From: Paenibacillus rigui
GTDB taxonomy: Bacteria; Bacillota; Bacilli; Paenibacillales; NBRC-103111
Direction of reading: 5' to 3'
Length of the DNA stretch: 50,434 bases
Assembly: GCF_002234615.1 (NCBI RefSeq)
Contig: NZ_NMQW01000079.1
Coordinates: forward strand, 1 to 50,434
Part shown: positions 33,357-41,866 of the stretch, one piece after another
Layout of the letters: each line of letters opens with the position of its first letter
Position numbering within the stretch: the first letter of the stretch is position 1
Position numbers and translations under genes: made by a program
Notes under the pieces: generated by a model
Databases searched by the model: none
The model's input: the letters and a program-made list of their open reading frames with translations, nothing else
Told to the model about the DNA's origin: nothing

Positions 33357-34793
33357 CTAACCTTCTATTTTCTCTACTGTTTCGAGCAAGGTGCGGTCGC
33401 CGCCGACATTACCCGGGAATACGACATAAGGAATGCCGATGAATTTCGCTTCATCCCCCGTAAGCCATACCGGGATACCGGCTGCAGCCTGTCCGAGCAC
33501 ACGGGCTTTCCGAATGGCCAATCCTTTGGTTGCCACGTCGCTCGAGGTGATACCGCCTTTGGCAATGATGAATTTTGGCGTCACTTCGAGTGACTGCACA
33601 ATTTTCACCAGCGACTCGGATACCGTCTGACTGATCTTGAGATTATCCGTTTTGTTGTCTACGGCGATCAGCTTCCGGCTGCTGTAAACCACAACGTTGT
33701 TTCCAGCGGCAAGCTGACGGTTCGCTTCGGCAATCACGCGATCCAGCTCCTCCTTGCGGCCGGTCGGCTGCAGTACTTGCTCGACGTTGATCTCAAGAGC
33801 GACGATACCGGGATACGTGAGCAGCTGCTCCAGCTGCCGCGTCGTTTTTTGCACATAGGAGCCAACGACGATAATACCGCCATGCTGCTCTTGCCCGGCT
33901 GCAATCAGCTTCTCCTTCGGCAGCAAGGCTTGATCCGAAATGCCTGCGTACGATTTCACGAAGGAAGCCGCCGTGCGGAAAATGAAGGTTTTGCCTTGTG
34001 CCTCCGCTTTCAGGAGGGCCATAGCAAGTACGTCCATATCGTTGTAGGAGAGGGCATTGACAATCACAGGCACGTTGCCGGCCGCACGCAGCAGCACTTC
34101 CATTACGGCATCGGGGCCTTGGCGAAGCTGCTCGACAGAAATGACAAGGCAATCTTCCGCCTTGCGGCGTCCTTCGGTCTTCTCCTCGACCCAGGCAGGC
34201 AGGTCGCCGTTCTGATAGCCGAACACTTTATCTTTGGCGAATTCCGTCTCATGAACTGGTACGAGCTCCGAGCCCTCCACCATAAAATGCATGTTGCCGC
34301 TCGTTACGCGTCCCGCCTCGAAAAAGGCAGGAACAATAAGATGACCGTCGAATACCGTGCCGCTTAGCCGGGCAATTTCCTCCGACAGCACATCGGTTTC
34401 CAAAGGATAATATCCGCGAAGCATCGAGTCGCTCCGGCTGACAAGCGTAAAGGCTTTGCCTTTGAGCGTCGCCACCTTGTGAACATTGCGGGCAATTTCG
34501 CGATTGATTCGTTCGGCGTCCGAAGCATCAAGTCCGCGTGTATTGGTGAGAATATAGAACAGCGGCTCCGGTGCATCGAAGGCTTCGGCCAGCAGCTCCT
34601 CATCCCATTGAGTTAACACGTCAATATCGTGTACCGTTTGCACGCCGGTAGGGTCATCGTCCAGAACGATGATTTTCCGATTCCGCGCTTCGTTAAGTAA
34701 TCTAACCTGGTGCCGTAGGCCCTCACTGCTCCACGCAGGAGGCAGCTGTTGTTCCAGAGCCGCGACGGTCATACGCTGTACATTGCTCGTCAT
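33357..34793 (-). CDS. otnK: Four-carbon acid-sugar kinase (DUF1537 family, OtnK-like)
   Basis: 478 residues. N-terminal domain with VLDDDPTGVQTVHDI and TNTRGLDASDAERIN, which form the sugar site, and SRSDSMLRGYYPLE. The C-terminal nucleotide domain has KGGITSSDVATKGL and FPGNVGGDRTL. The family phosphorylates 3-oxo-tetronates or tetronates such as threonate and erythronate. It lies between an LtnD-type dehydrogenase and a class II aldolase, consistent with oxidation, then phosphorylation, then cleavage. Start ATG 22 bases after the dehydrogenase stop. Confidence 0.92.
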   Translation of the reverse strand: MTSNVQRMTVAALEQQLPPAWSSEGLRHQVRLLNEARNRKIIVLDDDPTGVQTVHDIDVLTQWDEELLAEAFDAPEPLFYILTNTRGLDASDAERINREIARNVHKVATLKGKAFTLVSRSDSMLRGYYPLETDVLSEEIARLSGTVFDGHLIVPAFFEAGRVTSGNMHFMVEGSELVPVHETEFAKDKVFGYQNGDLPAWVEEKTEGRRKAEDCLVISVEQLRQGPDAVMEVLLRAAGNVPVIVNALSYNDMDVLAMALLKAEAQGKTFIFRTAASFVKSYAGISDQALLPKEKLIAAGQEQHGGIIVVGSYVQKTTRQLEQLLTYPGIVALEINVEQVLQPTGRKEELDRVIAEANRQLAAGNNVVVYSSRKLIAVDNKTDNLKISQTVSESLVKIVQSLEVTPKFIIAKGGITSSDVATKGLAIRKARVLGQAAAGIPVWLTGDEAKFIGIPYVVFPGNVGGDRTLLETVEKIEG

Positions 34794-34815
34794 GATTTAC
34801 ACCCCGTCTCTCCAA

Positions 34816-35703
34816 TTACTTGCTTACTTGAACGCCGGCCAGCTTCTCAAAATATTGTACGATTCCGCCGTGGTCGTCCGCGGCTTTGCCGTCGATTTTC
34901 AACGCGTGGAAAATTTCCAGCAGCTGGCTGCTGAGCGGCAGTGGAACGCCGATCTCGTGAGCCGTTTCCATGACGTTGGTCATGTCCTTCAGGTTAATGT
35001 CGATCCGGCCGCCGGCTACGAAGTTGCGCTCCAGGATCAGAGGAACCTTGGCATCCAGCACCGCGCTCCCGGCAAGTCCGCCGCGAATGGCGTTGTACAT
35101 TTTCTCGATGTTGATGCCGGCCTTGGCCGCAAATACAAGCGCTTCCGACATAGCGGCGATGTTCAGGTTGACCATGATTTGATTCGCAAGCTTGGCTGTG
35201 GCGCCGCAGCCGTTATCCCCGACGAGGGTCACGTCCTGGCCTAGAACCTTCAGTACATCCAGGACGCTCTCGAATACGGCCTCGCTGCCGCCGACCATAA
35301 TAGCCAATGTTCCGTCTATGGCTTTTGGCTCGCCGCCGCTGACAGGAGCATCCAGCATGTGCAGACCGGCTTCCGCCACTTTGTCTGACAGCTCCTTGGA
35401 TACTACCGGAGAAATTGAGCTCATATCGATGATGATGCTTCCTGGAGCAGCCCCGTGAACAACTCCGTTGTCACCGAGAACGACGTTCTTCACGTGCTGT
35501 GAATTCGGCAGCATGGTGAAGATCAGCTCGCTGTGCTGGGCGACTTCCTTCGGCGTCGCTGCCGCACGGGCTCCAGCGGCTGCAAGCGAAGACACGGCCT
35601 CCTGATTAATGTCGTACACAGTTAACGAATAACCAGCCTTCAACAGATTCAACGACATAGGCCGTCCCATAATACCTAATCCGATAAAACCGATCTTCTT
35701 CAT
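34816..35703 (-). CDS. ltnD: NAD-dependent beta-hydroxyacid dehydrogenase (LtnD/GarR-like)
   Basis: 295 residues. Rossmann motif GFIGLGIMGRPMSLNLLKAGY, substrate site DAPVSGGEPKAIDGTLAIMVGG, and catalytic Lys in GATAKLANQIM (near residue 171). The family includes L-threonate dehydrogenase, tartronate semialdehyde reductase and 3-hydroxyisobutyrate dehydrogenase. Next to an OtnK-like kinase, the L-threonate or D-erythronate 2-dehydrogenase role is most likely. It is first in the leftward operon. GGGGAGG precedes the ATG. Confidence 0.9.
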   Translation of the reverse strand: MKKIGFIGLGIMGRPMSLNLLKAGYSLTVYDINQEAVSSLAAAGARAAATPKEVAQHSELIFTMLPNSQHVKNVVLGDNGVVHGAAPGSIIIDMSSISPVVSKELSDKVAEAGLHMLDAPVSGGEPKAIDGTLAIMVGGSEAVFESVLDVLKVLGQDVTLVGDNGCGATAKLANQIMVNLNIAAMSEALVFAAKAGINIEKMYNAIRGGLAGSAVLDAKVPLILERNFVAGGRIDINLKDMTNVMETAHEIGVPLPLSSQLLEIFHALKIDGKAADDHGGIVQYFEKLAGVQVSK

Positions 35704-35781
35704 AACGGTTCCTCCCCAAAAGTCATATTTACATAGCGCTGCATTCCTGCAAGCGGTAACAAATGAAATTCACATTTTGTA

Positions 35782-35812
35782 TTGTATACAAAAACTTTTA
35801 TTTTGTACACAA
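35782..35812. promoter_or_regulatory. Two TTGT-NN-ACAA operators in the divergent promoter region
   Basis: TTGTATACAA (35782-35791, fully palindromic) and TTGTACACAA (35803-35812) have centres exactly 21 bases apart, so they sit on the same DNA face. They lie between the acid-sugar operon and the divergent GntR gene. TTGTATACAA is a typical site for FCD-type GntR regulators. Confidence 0.75.
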
Positions 35813-35905
35813 AAACTTTATTTTTGAATCCAAAGATGGAATCGATCGTATAAAATATTGTTTAAACCCGCACTTTCCGCTAAAGTAAAGTAGAGGTGAA
35901 TGGAA

Positions 35906-36526
35906 ATGCAAGGCAGCCCTAATAAAGCGCGTACAGCCCATCAGCAGTCCTATGAGGCGCTGCGCGATATGATATTGAACGGAACGATTGCCCAGGGAAC
36001 CAAGCTGGTGGAGGAAAAGCTCGCCGCGGAGTTCAACCTGAGCCGTACCCCCATTCGGGAGTCGATCCGCAAGCTGGAGCAGGAAGGGCTTGTCGTGAAC
36101 AAGCGGGTCGTGAAGCTGTCGGAGTCGGACCTGCGCAATACGTTCGAGCTGCGTAAACTGCTGGAAGGCCATGCGGCCCGCAGCGCGGCGATCTATTTGT
36201 CCGAGAAGGACCTGCTTCGGCTGGAGCGCTGTGTCGAGGTTGGACGGTCCGGTACCTTGAACGAGATTATGGAAGTGAACAAGGAATTTCATGAAATTAT
36301 TATGCATGCCAGCAACAACCCGCTCATGATCGATGTGTTCGACCGGATGCAGTCCGTCATTTATTTGTTCCGGCATACCGTCGTGTATTACCATCGGCCA
36401 TTCCTCATTGACGAACATCAGCGGATCTTCGAAGCGATCCGGGCGCATGACAGCGATACCGCTGAACAGCTGATGAAGGAGCACCTTCAGGCTGATTTGG
36501 ACTTTTGCCTGCATTTGATTCGATAG
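35906..36526 (+). CDS. GntR-family regulator, FadR/FCD subfamily
   Basis: 206 residues: winged helix (SYEALRDMILNGTIAQGTKLVEEKLAAEFNLSRTPIRESIRKLEQEGLV) and an all-helical FCD ligand domain (ELRKLLEGHAARSAA, EFHEIIMHASNNPLM, HQRIFEAIRAHD). The metal-binding His/Asp set typical for acid-binding FCD proteins seems present (D, H, H...). It is divergent from the acid-sugar operon and likely represses it until the sugar acid or a phosphorylated intermediate is present. AGAGG precedes the ATG at 35906; the ATG at 35900 is too close to it. Confidence 0.9.
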   Translation: MQGSPNKARTAHQQSYEALRDMILNGTIAQGTKLVEEKLAAEFNLSRTPIRESIRKLEQEGLVVNKRVVKLSESDLRNTFELRKLLEGHAARSAAIYLSEKDLLRLERCVEVGRSGTLNEIMEVNKEFHEIIMHASNNPLMIDVFDRMQSVIYLFRHTVVYYHRPFLIDEHQRIFEAIRAHDSDTAEQLMKEHLQADLDFCLHLIR

Positions 36527-36552
36527 TGGCGGGCTGCTTGCCCGATACAAGA

Positions 36553-36602
36553 AAAAGAGGCGTCCCATTCGTCATTTTAATGACTTATGGGACGCCTCTT
36601 TT
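36553..36602. terminator. Bidirectional terminator between gntR-type gene and cyd operon
   Basis: The 16-base arms aaaagaggcgtcccat and atgggacgcctctttt are perfect complements with an inner gtcat/atgac hairpin. A and T runs flank both ends, so it works for both convergent units. Confidence 0.9.
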
Positions 36603-36612
36603 GAATGATAGC

Positions 36613-36714
36613 TTATTCAGGCAAGCCTTTCGTTTTTAACGCCCAAACAAATATGAAAATAAGCGATGCTGCAAGCAGCATTGGAGAACCATACTGCATT
36701 AACATATGTTCCAT
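36613..36714 (-). CDS. cydS: Cytochrome bd oxidase small subunit CydS
   Basis: 33 residues beginning MEHMLMQYGSPMLLAASL, one membrane helix, then a short basic tail. It starts six bases after the cydB stop codon. The size, position and an N-terminal short stretch before one helix match CydS, the third subunit first seen in the Geobacillus bd oxidase structure. Ribosome binding site AAAGGGTG overlaps the cydB end. Likely stabilises heme b in CydA. Too short for most automated callers. Confidence 0.85.
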   Translation of the reverse strand: MEHMLMQYGSPMLLAASLIFIFVWALKTKGLPE

Positions 36715-36720
36715 ATTTTT

Positions 36721-37746
36721 TCACCCTTTCTTTGCATATTTGCCTTGCACATAGTCCGCATCAAAGAGGAACAGCCGGAGTAACAAAATGAGTGATGGAA
36801 CTAAAATTAGCAGCCCGGCAATAAACGCGACAACAAGCGCAGTTCCCATGGTTTGATTCGTGAAATTCTCATGTATCGAAATGTATGGATATAAGATATA
36901 AGGCAAATGGGCTCGGCCATACCCGAAAAATGCAAATGCAAACTGTAAAAGTACAAACAAGAAGGACAAACCTAGTCTTCTGCGCCTCCACACACTGTAC
37001 ACAGAGATTACAAAACAAAGGAATGAAGCGAGAAACATCCAGCCTACGTCAAGCATACCCAGAAAATGCTGAGGGTTCTGTTGGCTGATTGCGTAAAAGA
37101 CAAACAAGCTGGAAAGAATCGTGGGTCCGCTCCAAAATAATGCGTAGCGCCGAACGATTTCAAATGCAGGCTGATCGTTCGCTCTATGGGCATAATAGGA
37201 TAAAAACATAGCTGAAATATAAAGAACGCTAACTAAAGCCAGGAGTATAACGGACCAAGAATATAGGCTTCCAAAAAATGCAGTCCAATCCACTTCAATT
37301 CGTTCCCCGTTCTCAGTAATAATTCCACCTTCCGAGATCGCCAGAACGGTAGAAAGAGCCGCGGGAATAAGTAAGCCGGTTCCACCGTAGAGCAGCATGT
37401 ACCATTTATTATCCTTAGCTCCGTAAGTGCTGAAGGCATAATACGATCCCCTTAGGGCTAGCAGGATGATGGCAATACTGCCGGGTACGAGTAATGCTGT
37501 TCCATAGTAACGAGCCGTTTCCGGGAAAAAGCCTACCATGCCGATATAAAAGAAAATTAAAAATACATTGGTGACTTCCCAGACCGGAGATAAATATCTT
37601 TCAATAATTTTGTGAATGACGTGTTTTTTGTTTGTGACGGCCGAGTAATAACTAAAGAAGCCTGCACCGAAATCAATCGATGCCACAATTAAATATCCGT
37701 AAAGGAATGTCCATAAGACGGTTACTCCTAGCAATTCCATAGTCAC
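36721..37746 (-). CDS. cydB: Cytochrome bd quinol oxidase subunit II
   Basis: 341 residues, about nine membrane helices, beginning MTMELLGVTVLWTFLYGYLIVASIDFGAGFFSYY. CydB pairs with CydA in the quinol oxidase that reduces oxygen to water. It overlaps the end of cydA by four bases (ATGA), so both are coupled. The next gene is cydS. No cydCD genes follow. Confidence 0.95.
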   Translation of the reverse strand: MTMELLGVTVLWTFLYGYLIVASIDFGAGFFSYYSAVTNKKHVIHKIIERYLSPVWEVTNVFLIFFYIGMVGFFPETARYYGTALLVPGSIAIILLALRGSYYAFSTYGAKDNKWYMLLYGGTGLLIPAALSTVLAISEGGIITENGERIEVDWTAFFGSLYSWSVILLALVSVLYISAMFLSYYAHRANDQPAFEIVRRYALFWSGPTILSSLFVFYAISQQNPQHFLGMLDVGWMFLASFLCFVISVYSVWRRRRLGLSFLFVLLQFAFAFFGYGRAHLPYILYPYISIHENFTNQTMGTALVVAFIAGLLILVPSLILLLRLFLFDADYVQGKYAKKG

Positions 37747-39098
37747 TGTAACTCCCCCTTACCGACAATGCCTAGTGCAGAGAGTTCATCTGTCACCTTG
37801 TTATTTTTAAATAATCTTGTCAGCACCTTAACAGCGGTTAAAGCAAGGATAAGATACAATATGCAAAATAATAACAGCATCGTATCCACCTGTTGCGAAC
37901 TTGTTGCCGCTTCCGCCACTTTCATATAGCCTCTCAATATCCAAGGCTGCCTGCCCACCTCTGCGTAAAACCAGCCCGCTTGAATACCAAGCATGGACAA
38001 GGGGCCGCAGAACACAACTGTATTAAGGAGCCATTTCGGATAGGGCTTCATATTTTTCTTTCGAGAATACCAAAGGTAAATCATTGCAACGAAGATCACA
38101 AACATACCGATGGCAACCATGGTATCAAAGAAATAATGGACATACAGCGGCGGACGGAGCTCCTCTGGAAAATCGTTTAGTCCTTTTACTTGAGCATCCG
38201 GCAGTCCTCCGGCTAATATACTCAACGCATAAGGGATTTCAAGGGCGTATTTAACCTCGTTATTTTCTGTTAATATCCCTCCAAGGACCAAGGGCGCTTT
38301 AGAGCTCGTTTCAAAATGCCATTCTGCAGCGGCAAGCTTTTCAGGTTGATATTGGGCAAGAAACTTCCCTGATAAATCACCTATAGCCGCGGTCGTGATT
38401 GCGAATGCAAGACCTGCAGTCACTGTTAATTTCAGTGCTTTCTTAGCGTAAAGCTCATTTACCTTACTCTTATTTTTTAAAAGGGAATATGCCGCTATCG
38501 CCGCTAATATAAAAGCACATGTCATATAGGCTGATGAAAGGACATGGGCCACCTTTGTAGGCATCGCCGGATTGAAAATGGCCAAAATTGGCTTTACATT
38601 GGTTATGATGCCGTTTTCCAGCGAAAAGCCTTGAGGTGTATTCATAAAAGCATTCACAGTAGTAATGAACAATGCGGAAGCGGAAGACCCCAGAACCACA
38701 GGGATGAGCAGCATGAGATGAATCATCGGCTTAAACCGTTCCCACGTATATAAATAGATTCCTAGAAAAATAGCCTCGATAAAAAAAGCAAACGTCTCTA
38801 AAAATAAAGGAAGTGCTATAGCCTGGCCTGCAATTTTCATAAAGTTGGGCCACAGAAGGCTAAGCTGAAGACCAATCGCCGTTCCTGTGACGACACCAAT
38901 GGCAACGGTAATAACAAAACCTCTTGCCCATCTTCTTGCCAATAAAGTGTAATAAGGGTCGTTGCGTTTGATTCCAATTAGTTCTGCCAACGTAATCATA
39001 ACGGGAACCCCCACCCCGATAGTTGCAAAAATAATATGAAATGCGAGGGTTAACTCGGTAAGCATCCGGCTGTAATAAACAGGGTCGTAATTAGGCAT
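37743..39098 (-). CDS. cydA: Cytochrome bd quinol oxidase subunit I
   Basis: 451 residues, about nine helices. The N-terminal LAFHIIFATIGVGVPV holds the heme b595-side His, and EVGRQPWILRGYMK is the conserved GRQPW motif near the Q-loop. The length matches the short-Q-loop type of Firmicutes. It oxidises menaquinol at low oxygen and protects against nitric oxide and peroxide. A TGTGA-N6-TCACA operator lies upstream, beyond a small ORF. Confidence 0.96.
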   Translation of the reverse strand: MPNYDPVYYSRMLTELTLAFHIIFATIGVGVPVMITLAELIGIKRNDPYYTLLARRWARGFVITVAIGVVTGTAIGLQLSLLWPNFMKIAGQAIALPLFLETFAFFIEAIFLGIYLYTWERFKPMIHLMLLIPVVLGSSASALFITTVNAFMNTPQGFSLENGIITNVKPILAIFNPAMPTKVAHVLSSAYMTCAFILAAIAAYSLLKNKSKVNELYAKKALKLTVTAGLAFAITTAAIGDLSGKFLAQYQPEKLAAAEWHFETSSKAPLVLGGILTENNEVKYALEIPYALSILAGGLPDAQVKGLNDFPEELRPPLYVHYFFDTMVAIGMFVIFVAMIYLWYSRKKNMKPYPKWLLNTVVFCGPLSMLGIQAGWFYAEVGRQPWILRGYMKVAEAATSSQQVDTMLLLFCILYLILALTAVKVLTRLFKNNKVTDELSALGIVGKGELQ

Positions 39099-39138
39099 GG
39101 ACTTATCTCCTTAGAAGTTAGTAGTCGATGTATTGGAA

Positions 39139-39234
39139 TTAAAACAGCTTTCTAATGAGTGACAGAAGCATGACAACAGCGACAGAGAACATGAGTAACA
39201 TAAGCCGGCTTTCCTGTTTTCTAAAATGGTTCAT
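39139..39234 (-). CDS. Unrecognised 31-residue membrane peptide upstream of cydA
   Basis: ATG with GGGTGAGG just before it opens MNHFRKQESRLMLLMFSVAV and ends in TAA after one hydrophobic helix and a basic tail (LIRKLF). It lies 40 bases before cydA, same strand, downstream of the cyd operator, so it would be the first gene of the cyd transcript. It could be another small oxidase-associated subunit or a leader peptide. Not a CydS or CydX homologue that I recognise. Confidence 0.55.
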   Translation of the reverse strand: MNHFRKQESRLMLLMFSVAVVMLLSLIRKLF

Positions 39235-39281
39235 AACCTCACCCTTTATATTTTTATATGCTTATATCTTACCAATGAATA

Positions 39282-39297
39282 TGTGATTAATTTCACA
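39282..39297 (-). promoter_or_regulatory. Rex/Fnr-type operator of the cyd operon
   Basis: TGTGA-N6-TCACA (read in + sense TGTGATTAATTTCACA, perfect outer arms) lies about 50 bases before the first cyd start. The minus-strand form TTGTGAAATTAATCACA matches the Rex consensus loosely and the Fnr consensus exactly at its arms. Either would couple expression to low oxygen or high NADH. Confidence 0.75.
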
Positions 39298-39442
39298 ACA
39301 AGTGTGAAGAGGGGTTGAACAAAGTTTTACGACTTTTCTACAGATTGCAGCGAGTTCATAAGAACTCCATAGAACACTATTTACAGTAGGGTTTTCGGGT
39401 ACCAATCCCAACAAAAGCTATGTTAGTTGTTGATTTATTTAA

Positions 39443-39462
39443 ACAAAAAACGCCCGTCAGGG
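39443..39462 (-). terminator. Terminator after the copper-amine-oxidase-N gene (paralogue 2)
   Basis: On the minus strand, gcgccc-tgac-gggcgt is followed by ttttttg. It lies 55 bases past the stop of the upstream gene and separates it from the cyd promoter region. Confidence 0.8.
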
Positions 39463-39517
39463 CGCTCCCAAAATTGAAAGTAGCTTTTTAGACTTATGGC
39501 ACAGCCTGTTAACATGC

Positions 39518-40186
39518 TCAAGAAGATTTTAACGTGAGTGAGCGAACCGCTCCGTGCTCATCGTCCGCATTGAAAAAGATTTGGTAGGCCCCCGCCTCGT
39601 AGAACAAGTACCAGCCGTTTTCCACATCATTAATGCCTTCATTGCGAGGCTTTCCCAACGCTTTTTTTACTTCATCGACCGTGTAGGGGATGGAATTTCC
39701 ACCGACTCGAATGCCGCTGACCCGCTCACCGGGATTGGCGAAGAAGTAATAATAGTCGAACCAGGCGCTGTACGGCACCTGCCAGGTGCCTGTCTTATGC
39801 GGCTCGCCCCACTGCTTCAGCACCGTTTCTTTGGGAGTATCGATGCCGAATTCGATCCCCCTGATTTGTCCTTTTGCAGCGTAAGACAAGAAATCGGGGT
39901 CCAATACGAGCTTTTTACTCAAGCTGGTCTGATCGATCGCTATGGTGCGGCTGTCCTGATCGTACTTCACCAGACGTCCCAGACTTTCAGCAACCCATCG
40001 TGCAGGTACGTAGGCGTGGCCTTCATAATTCAACGTCGCGTAATCCTTATCCAGAGATTGAGGCTGACCATCTATCACGTACTTGGCGGGAAACAAGTAA
40101 GCTTGAACCGTATCGGAGCTATAAGCGGCGGCGGTAGCTGTGGTTAAAGCGGTACCGCACAGAAGACCGAGCAGAAACTTTTTCAA
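39518..40186 (-). CDS. Secreted copper-amine-oxidase-N-domain protein (paralogue 2)
   Basis: 222 residues: signal peptide (MKKFLLGLLCGTALTTATAAAYS), then the domain DYATLNYEGHAYVPARWVAESLGRLVKYDQDSRTIAI. The C-terminal half (GEPHKTGTWQVPYSAWFDYYYFFANPGERVSGIRVGG) looks like a small BLIP-like repeat (SmpA/OmlA-like), which is distinct from paralogue 1. The start is TTG at 40186: GGAGGGG stands six bases before it, while the earlier ATG frames lack a signal peptide and a ribosome binding site. Confidence 0.82.
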   Translation of the reverse strand: MKKFLLGLLCGTALTTATAAAYSSDTVQAYLFPAKYVIDGQPQSLDKDYATLNYEGHAYVPARWVAESLGRLVKYDQDSRTIAIDQTSLSKKLVLDPDFLSYAAKGQIRGIEFGIDTPKETVLKQWGEPHKTGTWQVPYSAWFDYYYFFANPGERVSGIRVGGNSIPYTVDEVKKALGKPRNEGINDVENGWYLFYEAGAYQIFFNADDEHGAVRSLTLKSS

Positions 40187-40458
40187 TAACAACCCCTCCA
40201 TGTCGATTCGTTCTACTCCTGTAGACGTGGGAGACGAGCCGTAAGTTTCGTCCATCCTTTCCTTATTTATCCTTCTTTTGTTTACTATACCGCCACGAAG
40301 CCGCAGGAAATTGTCACTGTGCGAGCTCACCTCAGCCTTACTTGTTAAGCAATTGTCAGGAAACCTAATGTTGCATTCGTTCTTATCTTGTATTTTCCTC
40401 ATTTTGGTTTGCGATAATGAACCATGGGAACAGTACAGGGAAAATGGGGGAGAATGAG

Positions 40459-40824
40459 ATGGCAAAAATTATGGTTGTAGATGACGCGGCTTTCATGCGG
40501 ATGATGCTGAAATCGATGCTGACCGAGGAAGGCCATGAGATCGTAGCTGAAGCGACGAACGGACTGGAGGCAGTGCAAACGTACCTGTCCTGCAAGCCAG
40601 ATCTGGTCACGATGGACATTACGATGCCGGAGCTGGATGGCGTAGGCGCGGTGAGGGAAATTAAGCAGCACGATCCGGCCGCTAAAATTATTATGTGTTC
40701 GGCAATGGGACAAAAGGCGATGGTGCTGGAAGCTATTACGGCGGGGGCTAAAGATTTTGTGGTCAAGCCGTTTCAGAAGGACCGGGTGGTTGAATCTGTG
40801 AACAAAGTGTTAGGGATCACCTAG
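40459..40824 (+). CDS. cheY: CheY-type single-domain response regulator
   Basis: 121 residues: a lone receiver domain. Acid pocket DD at 9-10, phospho-Asp in DLVTMDITMPELDG, CSAMGQK with the Thr/Ser switch position as Ser, and KPFQK. It matches flagellar-motor CheY, binding FliM or FliY when phosphorylated. No che or fli genes are adjacent, so this is a detached copy. GGGGGAG precedes the ATG at 40459. Confidence 0.9.
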   Translation: MAKIMVVDDAAFMRMMLKSMLTEEGHEIVAEATNGLEAVQTYLSCKPDLVTMDITMPELDGVGAVREIKQHDPAAKIIMCSAMGQKAMVLEAITAGAKDFVVKPFQKDRVVESVNKVLGIT

Positions 40825-40847
40825 CCGTGCAGTGTGCCAAGATATTA

Positions 40848-40884
40848 AGCCTCCTTCTCTCTTTATGAGGGAAGGGGGCTTTCG
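40848..40884 (+). terminator. Terminator-like hairpin after cheY
   Basis: The arms agcctccttctctc and gagggaagggggct pair with several G-T pairs around a five-base loop, followed by a weak T-rich tail (ttcgtgctt). Confidence 0.55.
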
Positions 40885-40975
40885 TGCTTATGAAGTTCGA
40901 AGCAGCCGTTTATCCCCTGGGCAAAAGAGCTATAATGGACAACAAAACGATAACGAATCGAAGGAGCGTGATTCC

Positions 40976-41722
40976 ATGAAATGGACACGGGCTCGCATGA
41001 TGTGGTGTATTTTACTCGCAGCACTCATAGGTTTTGGGGTTGCTGCAGCAATCTACTTGAAGCCATACAAGCCGCAGCAGGCGGCGATCGAAGCCATGAA
41101 GGCCGGAAACGGCGTCACGGTGACGGAGCATGCCCGCTGGATTCGGTTTGAGCCGGCCGGGGTGAAGGCGACGGGAATTATTTTTTACCCTGGCGGGTTG
41201 GTCGAGCCGGAAAGCTATGCCCCGCTGGCCTTACTTTTGGCAAAGCAGGGTTATCGGACCTGGATTGTAAAAATGCCGTTGAATTTGGCTGTTAGCTCCA
41301 TCAACCGCGCGGAGGAAATCATGAACGGGCACCCGGATGTATCTTATGTGATCGGGGGACATTCGCTTGGAGGAGCGATAGCGGGACGGTTTGCAGCAGC
41401 ACATGCGGACCGGCTTGTGGGGGTCTTTTTCCTCGGTGCCTATACGGATGCCGCGGGCAGCTTGACCCAAACGAAGCTGGCCGCACTCACGATAACGGGA
41501 TCGGAGGACGGTATCGTGAATAGGGTGAAGCTGGAGCAGGGAAAGGCCTACCTGCCGTCCCAATCGGAGCAGGCTGTCCTTGAAGGAGGCAACCATGCCC
41601 AATTCGGTAGCTATGGGGTGCAGAAGGGAGACAGACCAGCCAGTTTGAGCCCTGAACAGCAGCAGGAGCTGACGGCGCAAAGGGTGACCAATTGGCTCAT
41701 ACGAATCGCGCAAAGAAAATAA
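40976..41722 (+). CDS. Membrane-anchored alpha/beta hydrolase
   Basis: 248 residues with an N-terminal signal anchor (MMWCILLAALIGFGVAAAIYL). The nucleophile elbow is GGHSLGGA (Ser), the acid likely Asp in GSEDGIV, and the His in GGNHAQFGSYG. This is the alpha/beta hydrolase_5 group, exported or membrane-bound, substrate unknown. GGAGCG is eight bases before the ATG at 40976. It stands alone after the terminator-like hairpin. Confidence 0.88.
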   Translation: MKWTRARMMWCILLAALIGFGVAAAIYLKPYKPQQAAIEAMKAGNGVTVTEHARWIRFEPAGVKATGIIFYPGGLVEPESYAPLALLLAKQGYRTWIVKMPLNLAVSSINRAEEIMNGHPDVSYVIGGHSLGGAIAGRFAAAHADRLVGVFFLGAYTDAAGSLTQTKLAALTITGSEDGIVNRVKLEQGKAYLPSQSEQAVLEGGNHAQFGSYGVQKGDRPASLSPEQQQELTAQRVTNWLIRIAQRK

Positions 41723-41866
41723 CGACAACGACGTACGTATCTTAAGAAATTCGTAAGGATTTGATATGCCTGTTTGTAAAAAAGGGCTGGTACAATAAAG
41801 ATGTGGGGTAGAGAGAAGGGCATGGCTTCCGGAGGCTGTGCCCGCCGTTAGAGGGGAGTAAAAGGG

